A DNA stretch of 64,000 nucleotides from the NCBI RefSeq assembly GCF_040239565.1, contig NZ_JBEHWS010000003.1:124001-188000 (forward strand). The letters are read 5' to 3'. Made by a program: the position numbers and the translations under genes. Source of the DNA: Fulvimarina sp040239565 (GTDB lineage Bacteria > Pseudomonadota > Alphaproteobacteria > Rhizobiales > Rhizobiaceae). Under the pieces are notes generated by a model that worked only from the letters and a program-made list of their open reading frames with translations, did no database searches and was not told the origin of the DNA. How positions within the stretch are numbered: position 1 is the first letter of the stretch; each line of letters starts with the position of its first letter. Of the stretch, positions 8,941 to 17,838 are shown one piece after another.

Positions 8941-9888
8941 ATGAGTACGACGCCGTCGGAGGAAGCCACCCGTCTCCTGAACCGGATCGAGCAGCGCCTT
9001 GGGCAGATCCTGCCCGCCTGCCTCGAAGGCCAGGAGCAGCTGCGGGACGCCATGGCAACCAGCGTGCTTGCGCCCGGTAAGCGGCTGCGTCCGATGCTGG
9101 CCGTCCTGACCGCAATCGATCTCAACGGCGATGTCGAGGCCGCCATCGAGGGTGGCTGCGCGATCGAGCTCATCCACACCGCCTCGCTCGTGCTGGACGA
9201 CCTGCCCTGCATGGACGACGCGACCCTTCGGCGCGGCCAGCCGCCCACGCATGTCGCTTATGGCGAGGACACCGCCCTTCTCGCCGTCATCGCCATGGTC
9301 TCGCGCGCCTTCGAACTGCTGGCCGCAGCGCCGACACTCAACCCCGAACAGCGCACCCGATCGGTTGCTGCCCTCGGCAAGGCGGTCGGCACGAGCGGCC
9401 TCGTCGCCGGCCAATTTGCCGATTTGAGGGGAGGCAGCGGTTCGACCGACGATGTCGCGCGCACCAATGCACTCAAGACCGGCGCGCTCTTCCTCGCGGC
9501 CATCGAGATCGGCATGATCGGCAGCGGCGCGCCGCAGGAAACCCGTCGCGAGCTTGAAGCCTTTGCGCGCGAACTGGGCCTAGCTTTCCAGCTTCTCGAC
9601 GATCTCCTCGACGACAGCCAGACGGCCGTCTCGATCGGGAAAGACATCGGCCAGGATGCCGGCAAATCGACGATCGTCTCGATGATCGGCCGGTCCTCGA
9701 CGGAAGAACAGATTGACAGGCACATGCGTTCGGCCCTTGCCCATGTGGAAGCGGGCCTTGGGCCGAAGAGCCGTCTTGCCGGTCTTCTCCACATCATCTG
9801 GCAGACAGCCCGACATCGCACCGCCGAGCACAAGGCCGGCAAGGCCAAGAGCGGGGAGCGCGTCGATGAGCAGGCCGGGATGCAATGA
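8941..9888 (+). CDS. crtE: Geranylgeranyl (polyprenyl) diphosphate synthase, CrtE-like
   Basis: This trans-isoprenyl diphosphate synthase has 315 aa. The first aspartate-rich motif reads DDLPCMD (residues 86-92) and is followed by DATLRRGQP. The second is LLDDLLDD near 217-224. The wording HTASLVLDDLPCMDDA resembles CrtE-type GGPP synthases more than housekeeping FPP synthase, and the gene is not beside xseB or dxs, the usual ispA context. Pairing with fni supports a carotenoid or other C20 prenyl supply. Product chain length cannot be settled by eye, so ispA remains possible. Confidence 0.8.
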   Translation: MSTTPSEEATRLLNRIEQRLGQILPACLEGQEQLRDAMATSVLAPGKRLRPMLAVLTAIDLNGDVEAAIEGGCAIELIHTASLVLDDLPCMDDATLRRGQPPTHVAYGEDTALLAVIAMVSRAFELLAAAPTLNPEQRTRSVAALGKAVGTSGLVAGQFADLRGGSGSTDDVARTNALKTGALFLAAIEIGMIGSGAPQETRRELEAFARELGLAFQLLDDLLDDSQTAVSIGKDIGQDAGKSTIVSMIGRSSTEEQIDRHMRSALAHVEAGLGPKSRLAGLLHIIWQTARHRTAEHKAGKAKSGERVDEQAGMQ

Positions 9889-9981
9889 GGCCGGTCGCTC
9901 GGTGAGCGAAGTCCTGTTGATAGCAGCTCCCGTAGCCTGTGGGCGGTTGATTCAACCGACAAGTCGGCTCAAGGCTTTTCC

Positions 9982-10341
9982 ATGGCCGATCCGATCTACA
10001 AAATCCTGACCCACGACCAGTGGGATGCTTTCAACGAAGCTGGACGCTTCGACGGCGCTCCTGTCGATATCGCAGATGGCTACATCCATTTCTCGACCGC
10101 CGATCAGGTTCGCGAGACGGCAGCCAAACATTTCGCGGGAAAGCACGATCTCCATCTTCTCGCCGTCGATCCCGATCAGTTCGGCGATGCGCTGAAGTGG
10201 GAGCCCTCGCGCGGCGGCGCGCTGTTCCCGCACCTCCACGCGCCGCTCTCTATCGACACCGTCATCTGGGAAAAATCGCTGCCACTCGATGAAGACGGCC
10301 GCCACGTCTTCCCCGATGCTCTTTCCGGAGCGGCATCGTGA
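9982..10341 (+). CDS. DUF952 family protein
   Basis: This small 119-aa protein has family signatures YKILTHDQWDAF at the start, DGYIHFSTADQV near 33-44 and the central segment LHLLAVDP. Function is unknown; from memory, members have been compared with ADP-ribosyl-type folds, but nothing here proves activity. AAGG lies about 8 nt before the ATG. The stop codon overlaps the GTG start of pyrD, so the two are translationally coupled, a pairing I recall in other Hyphomicrobiales. Confidence 0.85.
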   Translation: MADPIYKILTHDQWDAFNEAGRFDGAPVDIADGYIHFSTADQVRETAAKHFAGKHDLHLLAVDPDQFGDALKWEPSRGGALFPHLHAPLSIDTVIWEKSLPLDEDGRHVFPDALSGAAS

Positions 10342-11438
10342 CAGCCCTCTATCGCCTCGCTCGGCCAGCGCTTTTCCGCATGGACCCGGAAAAGGCGCAT
10401 GATCTCTCGATAAAGGCCATCAAGCTCGGCCTCGCCAGGGGTGGTCGCATCCCGGTAGACGATCGGCTCCGGGTCAAGGTCGCCGGCCTTTCCTTTCCGA
10501 ACCCGCTTGGGCTCGCTGCCGGCTACGATAAGAACGCCGAGGTTCCGGACCGGCTCCTGCGGCTCGGCTTCGGCTTCGTCGAGGTCGGCACGCTCACGCC
10601 ACAGCCTCAGGACGGCAATCCCAAGCCGCGCCTCTTCCGCCTCAAAAGGCACGGCGCGGTCATCAACCGGTTCGGCTTCAACAACTGCGGCCATGCAGAT
10701 GCGGTGGAGAGGCTCGCCGAACGCCAGCGCAAGGCCGGCATCGTCGGTGCCAATATCGGTGCCAACAAGAACGCGACGGACCGCGTGGCCGACTATGTGG
10801 AAGGCGTCGCCAGCTTCGCGCCCCTTGCCTCCTATCTCACGGTCAACATTTCCTCGCCCAACACGCCGGGCCTGCGCGATCTCCAAGCCACGAAGGAGCT
10901 CGACCGGCTGCTGGAACACGTCATCGCCGCCCGCAACGGCGAAGCAGCCGTCTCGGCGAGCCCCAAGGTGCCGGTCTTCCTCAAGGTCGCGCCGGACCTG
11001 ACGAAGACACAGATCGCCGAGATCGCGAAGACCGCGAAAAAGCGGAAGGTCGATGGGCTGATCGTCTCCAACACCACCCTCTCCCGCGCCGGGGTCGAGG
11101 GTCACGCAGCCGCTCACGAAACGGGCGGCCTCTCCGGCAAGCCTCTCCGGGCCCGCGCGACCAGCGTTCTCGCCCATTTCCGCAAGGCGCTTGGTCCCGA
11201 TATGCCGCTTATCGGTGTCGGCGGCGTATCCGACACGGCAGGCCTCATCGAAAAGGTCGAGGCCGGGGCCGATCTCGTCCAGATCTACACGGCCCTCGTC
11301 TATGGCGGCCCCGGCCTGCCGAGCGCCATCCTCAACGAGCTTCTTCGCTATCTGAAGCGCCACGAACTCGACAGCATCTCCGCCCTCCGCGACCGCCGGG
11401 CCGACGAACTCGCCGAGAGCTTCCCGCTCGACGATTGA
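10338..11438 (+). CDS. pyrD: Dihydroorotate dehydrogenase (quinone), class 2
   Basis: This membrane-associated FMN enzyme oxidises dihydroorotate to orotate in pyrimidine synthesis and passes electrons to quinone. It has 366 aa. The N-terminal amphipathic extension (MTALYRLARPALFRMDPE) is typical of class 2. FMN-barrel motifs include NPLGLAAGYDKN, the active-site segment NISSPNTPGL with its catalytic serine, IVSNTT, and the C-terminal phosphate loop GVGGV. It starts with GTG at 10338, with GGAG about 8 nt upstream, overlapping the DUF952 stop. It converges with a LuxR-type regulator 11 bp downstream. Confidence 0.95.
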   Translation: MTALYRLARPALFRMDPEKAHDLSIKAIKLGLARGGRIPVDDRLRVKVAGLSFPNPLGLAAGYDKNAEVPDRLLRLGFGFVEVGTLTPQPQDGNPKPRLFRLKRHGAVINRFGFNNCGHADAVERLAERQRKAGIVGANIGANKNATDRVADYVEGVASFAPLASYLTVNISSPNTPGLRDLQATKELDRLLEHVIAARNGEAAVSASPKVPVFLKVAPDLTKTQIAEIAKTAKKRKVDGLIVSNTTLSRAGVEGHAAAHETGGLSGKPLRARATSVLAHFRKALGPDMPLIGVGGVSDTAGLIEKVEAGADLVQIYTALVYGGPGLPSAILNELLRYLKRHELDSISALRDRRADELAESFPLDD

Positions 11439-11449
11439 TCGCGGGTGGC

Positions 11450-12610
11450 CTACTGCGCGGCAATCGCCGGCACGGTCGAGCCGTTCGCGAGCGAGAACCC
11501 GCTCAACAGCCGGACAAGTTCGGCCTGCCGGTTCGCACCAGTCTTGGCATAGACCGCCTTCAACTGAGTGCGCACTGTCGCGGGCGAGAGACCGGCATCG
11601 ATGGCCAGCTCGTTCGGCGAATGGCCGCTCGCGATACCCCGCGCGACCCGCGCTTCCGCTGGCGTCAGATCGAATAGGCAGCGGATGATCTCCGCGCTCG
11701 GCACATCCGAGGAAGCTGCGGCGGTCGTCGTCAGGATCCACGAAGCGGCGGAAAACACGTCTCGCGCCGTCCGCTTCACCGGGATCAGATGTGCCACCAT
11801 TGGCGGAAGTTCGCCCGAGGGTCGCAACGGGATGGAGCAGGCGCCGCTATCCGCCCCGGCTTCCAGCGCATCGGCCAATAGCTGATCGGCGCCCTTTTCC
11901 GCAAAGCGGACCCGCCCGCTCCGGTCCTGGATCACCGTCGGCATCAGCGGTTCGAAGAGGGTGTTGACCGTCATGATCTTGTCGTTCGCGCCAATGACCG
12001 CCGCAGGCATGCCGACGAGCGAGAGGGCATCGGCAGCGGCCTGGGCACGTTCGAGCGCAAGCCGGCCGGAAAGGATGGCGGCCCGGCAGAGATGCGGCCG
12101 CAGCCGATCGAACCGTGAGCGGGTCTCATCCGGAAACGGGCCGGCGTCCAGCTTGCCCTCAATTGTGTAGACGAGCGCGCGCTGCGTCGGCGCCTTGACG
12201 GGCGTCGCCATGCACCAGCCGAAGCCGCGCGGCCAAAGGAAATCGGAGTAGAACGGCAATTCGGCAAGATCGACGCCCGGCAGGAATTCCTGCTCGCGCA
12301 CGAAGCCCGGATGATCCAGCTCCTGACTGACCTTCAATCTGACGTTGAGTTGCGGCTGACCGAGCGCGATGAAATCTTCAAACAGCTGCGCCACCCGGTC
12401 CGTAGCGATATAGTTGACCGAGCCGCGCTTGATCGAAAACAGGGCCGCTCCTGCTCCATCGGCAACCTCGGAAAGATCATCCAGAAGATCGAGCCAAAGC
12501 TCGGGCCGAAGACCTGCCTCATAGATGCGGTCGATGATTTCGAAATCGTCCACGTTCAGCAGCTCCTGCCCGGATTCCGTAAAGTCAGAACCAGTAAAGC
12601 GAAATTTCAT
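11450..12610 (-). CDS. LuxR-type helix-turn-helix transcriptional regulator
   Basis: This 386-aa protein has a C-terminal LuxR/GerE helix-turn-helix: LTPAEARVARGIASG followed by LAIDAGLSPATVRTQLKAVY, about residues 315-360. The long N-terminal part starts with VDDFEIIDRIYEAGLRPELW and resembles the PAS-like sensory region of a family of stand-alone regulators. It is not an acyl-homoserine-lactone LuxR by any motif I can see. No receiver domain is present. Ligand and targets are unknown. The AT-rich stretch just upstream is probably its promoter. Confidence 0.85.
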   Translation of the reverse strand: MKFRFTGSDFTESGQELLNVDDFEIIDRIYEAGLRPELWLDLLDDLSEVADGAGAALFSIKRGSVNYIATDRVAQLFEDFIALGQPQLNVRLKVSQELDHPGFVREQEFLPGVDLAELPFYSDFLWPRGFGWCMATPVKAPTQRALVYTIEGKLDAGPFPDETRSRFDRLRPHLCRAAILSGRLALERAQAAADALSLVGMPAAVIGANDKIMTVNTLFEPLMPTVIQDRSGRVRFAEKGADQLLADALEAGADSGACSIPLRPSGELPPMVAHLIPVKRTARDVFSAASWILTTTAAASSDVPSAEIIRCLFDLTPAEARVARGIASGHSPNELAIDAGLSPATVRTQLKAVYAKTGANRQAELVRLLSGFSLANGSTVPAIAAQ

Positions 12611-12890
12611 CAGATGATCAAAAAAATTCTTAATCTAAAAGAATCACAGCGCACATACCGCATTTGGGTGATGCGGCGGGTTCTCGAAGACGCTTTGATC
12701 AGTCTTGCCTTCGGGCTCCCTCCCGGGGACCGGACGGACCGGACAGCGCCTAAAACGCCCCAACTGGCGACTGTCTCGAGCCACGGATGACGTCGGCGCT
12801 GCCGACGTGACACCCTCGGGAGGGACCGAAGGCAGTCAGTCCTCCCAAGCACGTATTTTATCACGAGACCATTTTCGCATCCCCAAGTAG
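12611..12890. other. Intergenic region upstream of the LuxR-type gene
   Basis: No supported gene. The part next to 12610 is AT-rich (polyA/T tracts at 12618-12645), consistent with the regulator's promoter. Further out lies a short perfect hairpin at 12790-12808. The rest shows nothing I recognise. Confidence 0.4.
12790..12808. repeat. Perfect 8-bp hairpin or operator-like palindrome
   Basis: ACGTCGGC and GCCGACGT are separated by a 3-nt loop. No U-run follows on either strand, so it is not an obvious terminator. It could be a protein-binding dyad. Confidence 0.35.
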
Positions 12891-12931
12891 AAAAGAGCCG
12901 GCACATCTCCCAAGGTGCCGGCTCTTTTCTT
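12891..12931 (-). terminator. Strong terminator after the pot operon
   Basis: A perfect 14-bp stem (12891-12904 with 12915-12928) has a 10-nt loop and begins with AAAA and ends with TTTT, so it can work in both directions. It lies about 110 bp downstream of the potI stop on the minus strand and probably ends the potFGHI transcript. Confidence 0.8.
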
Positions 12932-13038
12932 CTATCGGTCTCTTCTGGGATCAGATCGGATGAGCTGAGCCGCCACCGCGGGCACGGTCCACTTCGCGCC
13001 ACACGGTTCGCTCAACGAATGCCTGTCCGGGCAACCAC

Positions 13039-13854
13039 TCAGCCGAAGGCCACTTCACTTTCCCGTGCGCGGCGCACTTCGCGGCGCTTGTTGACCAAAG
13101 TCGCGATCAAAACGCCAGCAGTCACGATCGCGATCAGAATCGTGCAGACGGCGTTGATCTCCGGCGTCACGCCGAGGCGCACAGCGCTGTAGATTTTCAT
13201 CGGCAAAGTCGTCGCCGCCGGACCGGTCGTGAAGCTCGCGACAACCAGATCGTCCAGCGAGAGCGTGAAGGCGAGCAACCAGCCGGCAGCGACGGCAGGC
13301 CAGATTACCGGCAGGGTGATCGAGAGAAAGGTTCTGGCAGGCGTCGCGCCGAGATCCATCGCCGCCTCTTCAAGAGACCGGTCGAATGACAGCAGCTTCG
13401 ACTGGACGATCACGGCAACGAAGCACATGGAAAAGGTGATGTGCGCCAGCGTCACCGTCCAGAAGCCCCGGTCGAAGTCGATAGCCACGAACAGGAGCAG
13501 CAGCGACAGGCCGGTGATCACCTCCGGCATCACCAACGGCGCATAGACCATGCCTGTGAAGAGCACCCGGCCGCGAAAGCGCGTATATCGCGTCAGCGCC
13601 ACTGCCGCGAGGGTGCCGAGCAGTGTCGCGATCGTCGCCGAGAGAATGCCCACCCGAAGCGTTACCCAGGCCGCATCGAGCAGGCCCTGATTGTTGAAGA
13701 GCTGCACATACCATCGCGTCGAAAAGCCCGCCCACACCGTCACGAGCTGCGAGGCGTTGAAGGAGTAAATGACGAGCAGCACGATCGGCAGATAGAGAAA
13801 CGAAAAGCCGACAATGATCGAGATGATGTTGAACGCCGTCCAACCCTGCCTCAT
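13039..13854 (-). CDS. potI: Polyamine ABC transporter permease (PotI-like)
   Basis: This inner-membrane permease of a putrescine-type importer has 271 aa from the ATG at 13854. That start overlaps the potH stop by 4 nt (ATGA) and is preferred to a longer frame that runs into potH. About six membrane segments are seen, the first near residues 10-30 (IVGFSFLYLPIVLLVIYSF). The EAA loop is present as EEAAMDLGATPARTF, followed by LPVIWPA. It pairs with potH to form the channel and ends the operon. Confidence 0.9.
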   Translation of the reverse strand: MRQGWTAFNIISIIVGFSFLYLPIVLLVIYSFNASQLVTVWAGFSTRWYVQLFNNQGLLDAAWVTLRVGILSATIATLLGTLAAVALTRYTRFRGRVLFTGMVYAPLVMPEVITGLSLLLLFVAIDFDRGFWTVTLAHITFSMCFVAVIVQSKLLSFDRSLEEAAMDLGATPARTFLSITLPVIWPAVAAGWLLAFTLSLDDLVVASFTTGPAATTLPMKIYSAVRLGVTPEINAVCTILIAIVTAGVLIATLVNKRREVRRARESEVAFG

Positions 13855-14747
13855 CGCGCCGCCTCCCGGTCCTGTATGCGCTGGAAGATCACGATCGGCA
13901 CGACCAGAATCAGCAGGAGGATGATCGCCACGGCGGAGGAGACCGGCCAGTCGCGATTGTTGAAGAATTCCATCCACAGCGTCTTGCCGATCATCAGCGT
14001 GCCGGAACCGCCGAGAAGATCGGGAATAACGAACTCGCCGACTGCCGGAATGAAGACCAGAAAGCAGCCGGCCAGGACGCCCCGGAACGATAGCGGGAAC
14101 GTGATCGTCCAGAAGCTTTTCAGCGGCGTCGAGCCAAGATCGGCGGCCGCCTCCAAGAGGCTCTTATCCATCCGGTCGAGATTGGCGAAGATCGGCATCA
14201 CCATGAACGGCAGATAGGAATAGACGATGCCGATGAAGATTGCCGTTTCGGTGTTGGTGATGATCAGCGGCTGATCGATCACGCCAAGGAACATGAGGAA
14301 CTGGTTGAGCAGGCCCTCGGGCTTAAGAATGCCGATCCAGGCGTAGACGCGGATCAGAAAACTCGTCCAGAACGGCAGGATCACCAGCATCAGCAGGAAC
14401 GGCTTCCAGCCCTGCGGCGCCTGCGCCATGCCGTAGGCTAGCGGATAACCAATCAGGAAGGTCAGGATCGTCGAGATCAGCGCGATCCTGAGGCTCGTCA
14501 CATAGGAATTGAAATAGAGGGAGTCGTTCGCGATCCACAGATAGTTGTCGATCGTCAGCTGCTTGATCGACTCCCACCACGTCGTCGGATCGCCGAAAGT
14601 CGGCGTATAGGGCGGCATCGCCGTCGCAATCTGCGAGAACGACAGTTTGAGGACGATCAGGAACGGGACGAGGAAGAGGCAGGCGAGCCAGAAATAGGGA
14701 AGGCCGATAGTGATCGACCGAAACAATCCCTCGCGTGGTTTCGCCAT
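13851..14747 (-). CDS. potH: Polyamine ABC transporter permease (PotH-like)
   Basis: This 298-aa binding-protein-dependent permease has about six membrane segments, beginning with YFWLACLFLVPFLIVLKLSF. The EAA cytoplasmic loop that docks on the ATPase reads LLEAAADLGSTPLKSF. Its length, order and neighbours match the putrescine-type potFGHI arrangement. It lies 14 nt downstream of potG and overlaps potI by 4 nt, so the three are co-translated. Substrate specificity within the polyamine group is inferred from the binding protein only. Confidence 0.92.
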   Translation of the reverse strand: MAKPREGLFRSITIGLPYFWLACLFLVPFLIVLKLSFSQIATAMPPYTPTFGDPTTWWESIKQLTIDNYLWIANDSLYFNSYVTSLRIALISTILTFLIGYPLAYGMAQAPQGWKPFLLMLVILPFWTSFLIRVYAWIGILKPEGLLNQFLMFLGVIDQPLIITNTETAIFIGIVYSYLPFMVMPIFANLDRMDKSLLEAAADLGSTPLKSFWTITFPLSFRGVLAGCFLVFIPAVGEFVIPDLLGGSGTLMIGKTLWMEFFNNRDWPVSSAVAIILLLILVVPIVIFQRIQDREAAR

Positions 14748-14761
14748 AGCCCTTGCCCCCG

Positions 14762-15916
14762 TCAGTCCGCCAGAAGCAGCCCGGCATCCGGGTCGAACGA
14801 GACCCAGGCGCGGTCGTGCCAGGTAAGCTGAATCGGGCTTTCGCGGCTCGCATTGACCATCGAGACCCGGATGATCTTGCCGTCGTCCATCTTCAGGTGG
14901 AACGAAGTCATGTCGCCGATATAGGCGATCTCCCAGACCTCGCCGGAGAGGACATTCGGCCCGCTCAGTTCTTCGGACGAAATGCGGAGCTTCTCTGGTC
15001 GCACCGCATAGGCGGCCTTTTCTCCCGGCCCCACCTTGCTGCTGGTCTCCTCGTTCGCGTCGACCTCCAGAACATGGCCGGCGCCGGTCTCCAGCGTCAG
15101 ACGATCACCATTGCGGGCTGTTACCTTCCCGTCGAAGATGTTCACCGTTCCGATGAAGTCAGCGACGAAGCGCGAGGTCGGCGCTTCGTAGATTTCAGGC
15201 GGAGTGCCGATTTGCAGGATGCGCCCCTCGCCCATCACCGCGATCCGGTCGGCCATCGTCATCGCCTCTTCCTGGTCATGGGTGACCATGATGAAGGTTA
15301 TGCCGAGTTCGTATTGGAGATCGGTCAGTTCGAACTGGGTTTCCTCGCGCAGCTTCTTGTCGAGCGCGCCGAGCGGTTCGTCGAGAAGCAGCACTTTCGG
15401 CCGCTTCACCAGCGAACGCGCCAGCGCCACGCGCTGCTGCTGCCCACCGGAGAGCTGATGCGGCTTGCGCCGTCCGTAGCTCTCCAGTTTCACCAGCTTC
15501 AGAACTTCCGCGATCCTGTCCTCGCGCTCGGACTTCGCCATGCGGTCCTGCTTTAGGCCGAAGGCAATATTCTTCTCCACGTTCATATGCGGGAAGAGCG
15601 CGTAAGACTGGAACATCATGTTGACCGGCCGCTTGTGCGGCGGAATGCCGGTCATATCCTCACCGTCGAGAACGATCCGGCCCTTGGTCGGTGTCTCGAA
15701 GCCCGCTAGCAGGCGCAGCAGCGTCGATTTGCCGGAGCCCGACGCACCGAGAAGCGCGAAGAACTCTTTCTCATAGACGTCGGCGGATAGATCATCGATC
15801 GCCGCGGTGCCATCGAAGATTTTCGTGACACCTTCGAAGCAGATAAACGGTTTGGCGTCGGGATCGGTCCAGGGCGAGAAGCTCTTGCGAACCGATCCGA
15901 GTGACTGGGTTTTCAA
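14762..15916 (-). CDS. potG: Polyamine ABC transporter ATP-binding protein
   Basis: This 384-aa cytoplasmic ATPase powers the polyamine importer. Walker A is GASGSGKST, the ABC signature is LSGGQQQR, and Walker B is VLLLDEPLGALD with the H-loop in TFIMVTHDQEEAM. The C-terminal third is a TOBE-type regulatory domain, usual for this CUT1/MOI-like subgroup. It lies between potF and potH on the minus strand with short gaps. potA would be an equivalent name; potG is chosen because the operon order is F-G-H-I. Confidence 0.93.
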   Translation of the reverse strand: MKTQSLGSVRKSFSPWTDPDAKPFICFEGVTKIFDGTAAIDDLSADVYEKEFFALLGASGSGKSTLLRLLAGFETPTKGRIVLDGEDMTGIPPHKRPVNMMFQSYALFPHMNVEKNIAFGLKQDRMAKSEREDRIAEVLKLVKLESYGRRKPHQLSGGQQQRVALARSLVKRPKVLLLDEPLGALDKKLREETQFELTDLQYELGITFIMVTHDQEEAMTMADRIAVMGEGRILQIGTPPEIYEAPTSRFVADFIGTVNIFDGKVTARNGDRLTLETGAGHVLEVDANEETSSKVGPGEKAAYAVRPEKLRISSEELSGPNVLSGEVWEIAYIGDMTSFHLKMDDGKIIRVSMVNASRESPIQLTWHDRAWVSFDPDAGLLLAD

Positions 15917-15982
15917 GGGCCAGATCCTCTGGGCGAAGACCGCGTCCGCCGCAGAGGGCGGGCGCGGATGACAAGAGGTTGC

Positions 15983-17080
15983 TTACTGGCCGGTCACAAT
16001 CCGCGTCCAGAGCCGGGTTTCCAGACGCTGCTCACGCGGCCCCTTGCTCTCCACAGCGAACAGGCGCTGGCGGGTTTCCTCGTCCGGATAGATGCTCGGA
16101 TCGTTGAGGATTTCCGGCTCTACATATTCGTCGGCCGCCGCATTGCCGTTGGCATAGTTGACGTAGTTCGTCGCCTTCGCCATCACCTCCGGGCGCATCA
16201 TGTAGTCCATGAATTTCAGCGCAGCTTCCGGATGGGGTGCATCGGCCGGGATCGCCATGTTGTCGACCCAGATCACCGCGCCCTCCTTCGGGATCACGTA
16301 CTGGATTTCGACGCCCTGCCCCGCCTCCTTGGCGCGATCGCGCGATTGCAGGATATCGCCCGACCAGCCATGGGCCATGCAGATGTCGCCGTTCGCGAGG
16401 GCCGTAATGTATTCGGACGAATTGAACTTGCGGATATACGGCTTGACCTCAAGCAGCAGGTCCTCGGCCTTCTGCAGGTCCGCCTCATCGGTCGAATTCG
16501 GATCGAGCCCGAGATAATTGAGCGCCGCGGGCACGACCTCTTCAGAGGTGTTCAGCATGTAGACGCCGCAATCGGAAAGCTTCGAAACGAGTTCGGGATC
16601 GAACAGCAGATCATAGGTATTGAGTGGCTGGTCCTCGCCGAGCCGCTCCTTCACCATCTTCGTGTTCAGCCCGAGCCCGGTCGTGCCCCACATGTAGTTC
16701 ACGGCATATTCGTTGCCGGGATCGTAGCGGGCAAGGCGTTCCATCACATCCGTGTCGAGATTGTCCCAGTTGCTGAGCTTTTCCTTGTCGAGCTTCTGGA
16801 ACACGCCCGCATTGATCTGCCGTTGCAGAAAGGTGCCCGTCGGAACCACGATGTCGTAGCCCGAACCGCCGGCGAGAAGCTTGGTTTCAAGAATCTCGTT
16901 CGAATCAAAGACGTCGTAATTGACCTCGATACCGGTTTCCTTGGTGAAGTCTTCAAGGATCGATTCGTCGATATAGTCCGACCAGTTATAGACGTTGACG
17001 ACCTCGGCCTGCGCATTCGCCGATCCGATCATGCCGGATGTGAAGGCTGCGCTCAGTGCAAGAAGAAGAGTCCGTTTCAT
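15983..17080 (-). CDS. potF: Periplasmic polyamine-binding protein (PotF-like)
   Basis: This 365-aa protein has a Sec signal peptide (MKRTLLLALSAAF up to a likely cut after SANA). The mature part opens with VVNVYNWSDYIDESI, a hallmark of PotD/PotF binding proteins, and has YDIVVPTGTFL and the substrate-pocket region MAHGWSGDI. It would capture putrescine or a related polyamine and deliver it to PotHI. First gene of the operon, so its promoter should lie in the 185 bp upstream. Confidence 0.92.
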   Translation of the reverse strand: MKRTLLLALSAAFTSGMIGSANAQAEVVNVYNWSDYIDESILEDFTKETGIEVNYDVFDSNEILETKLLAGGSGYDIVVPTGTFLQRQINAGVFQKLDKEKLSNWDNLDTDVMERLARYDPGNEYAVNYMWGTTGLGLNTKMVKERLGEDQPLNTYDLLFDPELVSKLSDCGVYMLNTSEEVVPAALNYLGLDPNSTDEADLQKAEDLLLEVKPYIRKFNSSEYITALANGDICMAHGWSGDILQSRDRAKEAGQGVEIQYVIPKEGAVIWVDNMAIPADAPHPEAALKFMDYMMRPEVMAKATNYVNYANGNAAADEYVEPEILNDPSIYPDEETRQRLFAVESKGPREQRLETRLWTRIVTGQ

Positions 17081-17265
17081 ATAAAAACAGCTGCCCCGTG
17101 TTCGGTCACAAGTGAAAGGCCCCTCGCGCGAAGACGGATCAAAGGCGCGAAGGCGTTTATCACTTTTTATATGGACAGGCTGTCCGCCCGTCCATGGCCG
17201 AGACTTGGAAATTCGAGGCGCGAGCCGCTTAAATCTTGTGCTTCAGCCGTGCATGAGCGTCGCGT
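17081..17265. promoter_or_regulatory. Upstream region of the pot operon
   Basis: This 185-bp gap lies before potF and after the GFA gene. It contains an AT-rich stretch (17155-17175) and a small dyad GGACA/TGTCC near 17173-17185. A promoter is inferred from position. No specific operator was identified. Confidence 0.35.
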
Positions 17266-17739
17266 TCAGCCGGCCGAGGACGCGAATTCGGCCATAAGGG
17301 CTGAAAACTCGCCCGGTGGCGGAAACTTCTCGAAACTATGCAGCGCGGGCGTTCTCGCCCACGGAAGCATTTCACTCGTATAAGTCTCGATGAACGGCTC
17401 GTAGGTCGCCGCATCCTCCAGCATGGTCGCGCGCACATTGACGAAACCTTCGATCTTCGGATGATAGCTGAAGAGCCAGCTCTTGCAGTGATCGCAGAAA
17501 TGGTGCCGCGCTTCGCCATGCAACCCGCCGATCACCGTCTCCCCGGAGGTCAATTCGAAGGCTTCAGTCGCATAAAGCGAGCTCAAGGAGAAAGCACTCG
17601 CCGTCATCTTCTGGCAGCCGGTGCAGTGGCACGCCGTCGTCACAAGCGGCCTGCCCTTCACCTTGAACCGCACGCGGCCACAGCGGCATCCGCCTTCGAT
17701 TGCCGCACCATCGTTTGGGGTGGGATCGGATTTCACCAT
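17266..17739 (-). CDS. GFA family (CENP-V/GFA domain) zinc-binding protein
   Basis: This 157-aa single-domain protein carries the cysteine set of the glutathione-dependent formaldehyde-activating (GFA) fold: GGCRCGRVRF near the N-terminus, CHCTGCQ near residues 38-44 and HFCDHCKSW near 83-91. These bind zinc. Most members have unproven function, and formaldehyde-glutathione chemistry has been shown only for a few and is disputed. It stands alone, downstream of an unrelated acetyltransferase on the same strand. Confidence 0.85.
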   Translation of the reverse strand: MVKSDPTPNDGAAIEGGCRCGRVRFKVKGRPLVTTACHCTGCQKMTASAFSLSSLYATEAFELTSGETVIGGLHGEARHHFCDHCKSWLFSYHPKIEGFVNVRATMLEDAATYEPFIETYTSEMLPWARTPALHSFEKFPPPGEFSALMAEFASSAG

Positions 17740-17838
17740 TTTCGTCGCCCTCCGCTGGTCGATCTCAAAGGGTATCTAGCCGGTCGCATGCATGAAGTAG
17801 CGGCTGTGACGCAAGTGTGAGCGTAAAGCCGGTTCAAC

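Noticed and set aside
10176..11741. 521-codon minus-strand frame over pyrD
   Set aside because: Antisense to DUF952, pyrD and part of the regulator gene, all of which have clear motifs. Low-complexity shadow translation.
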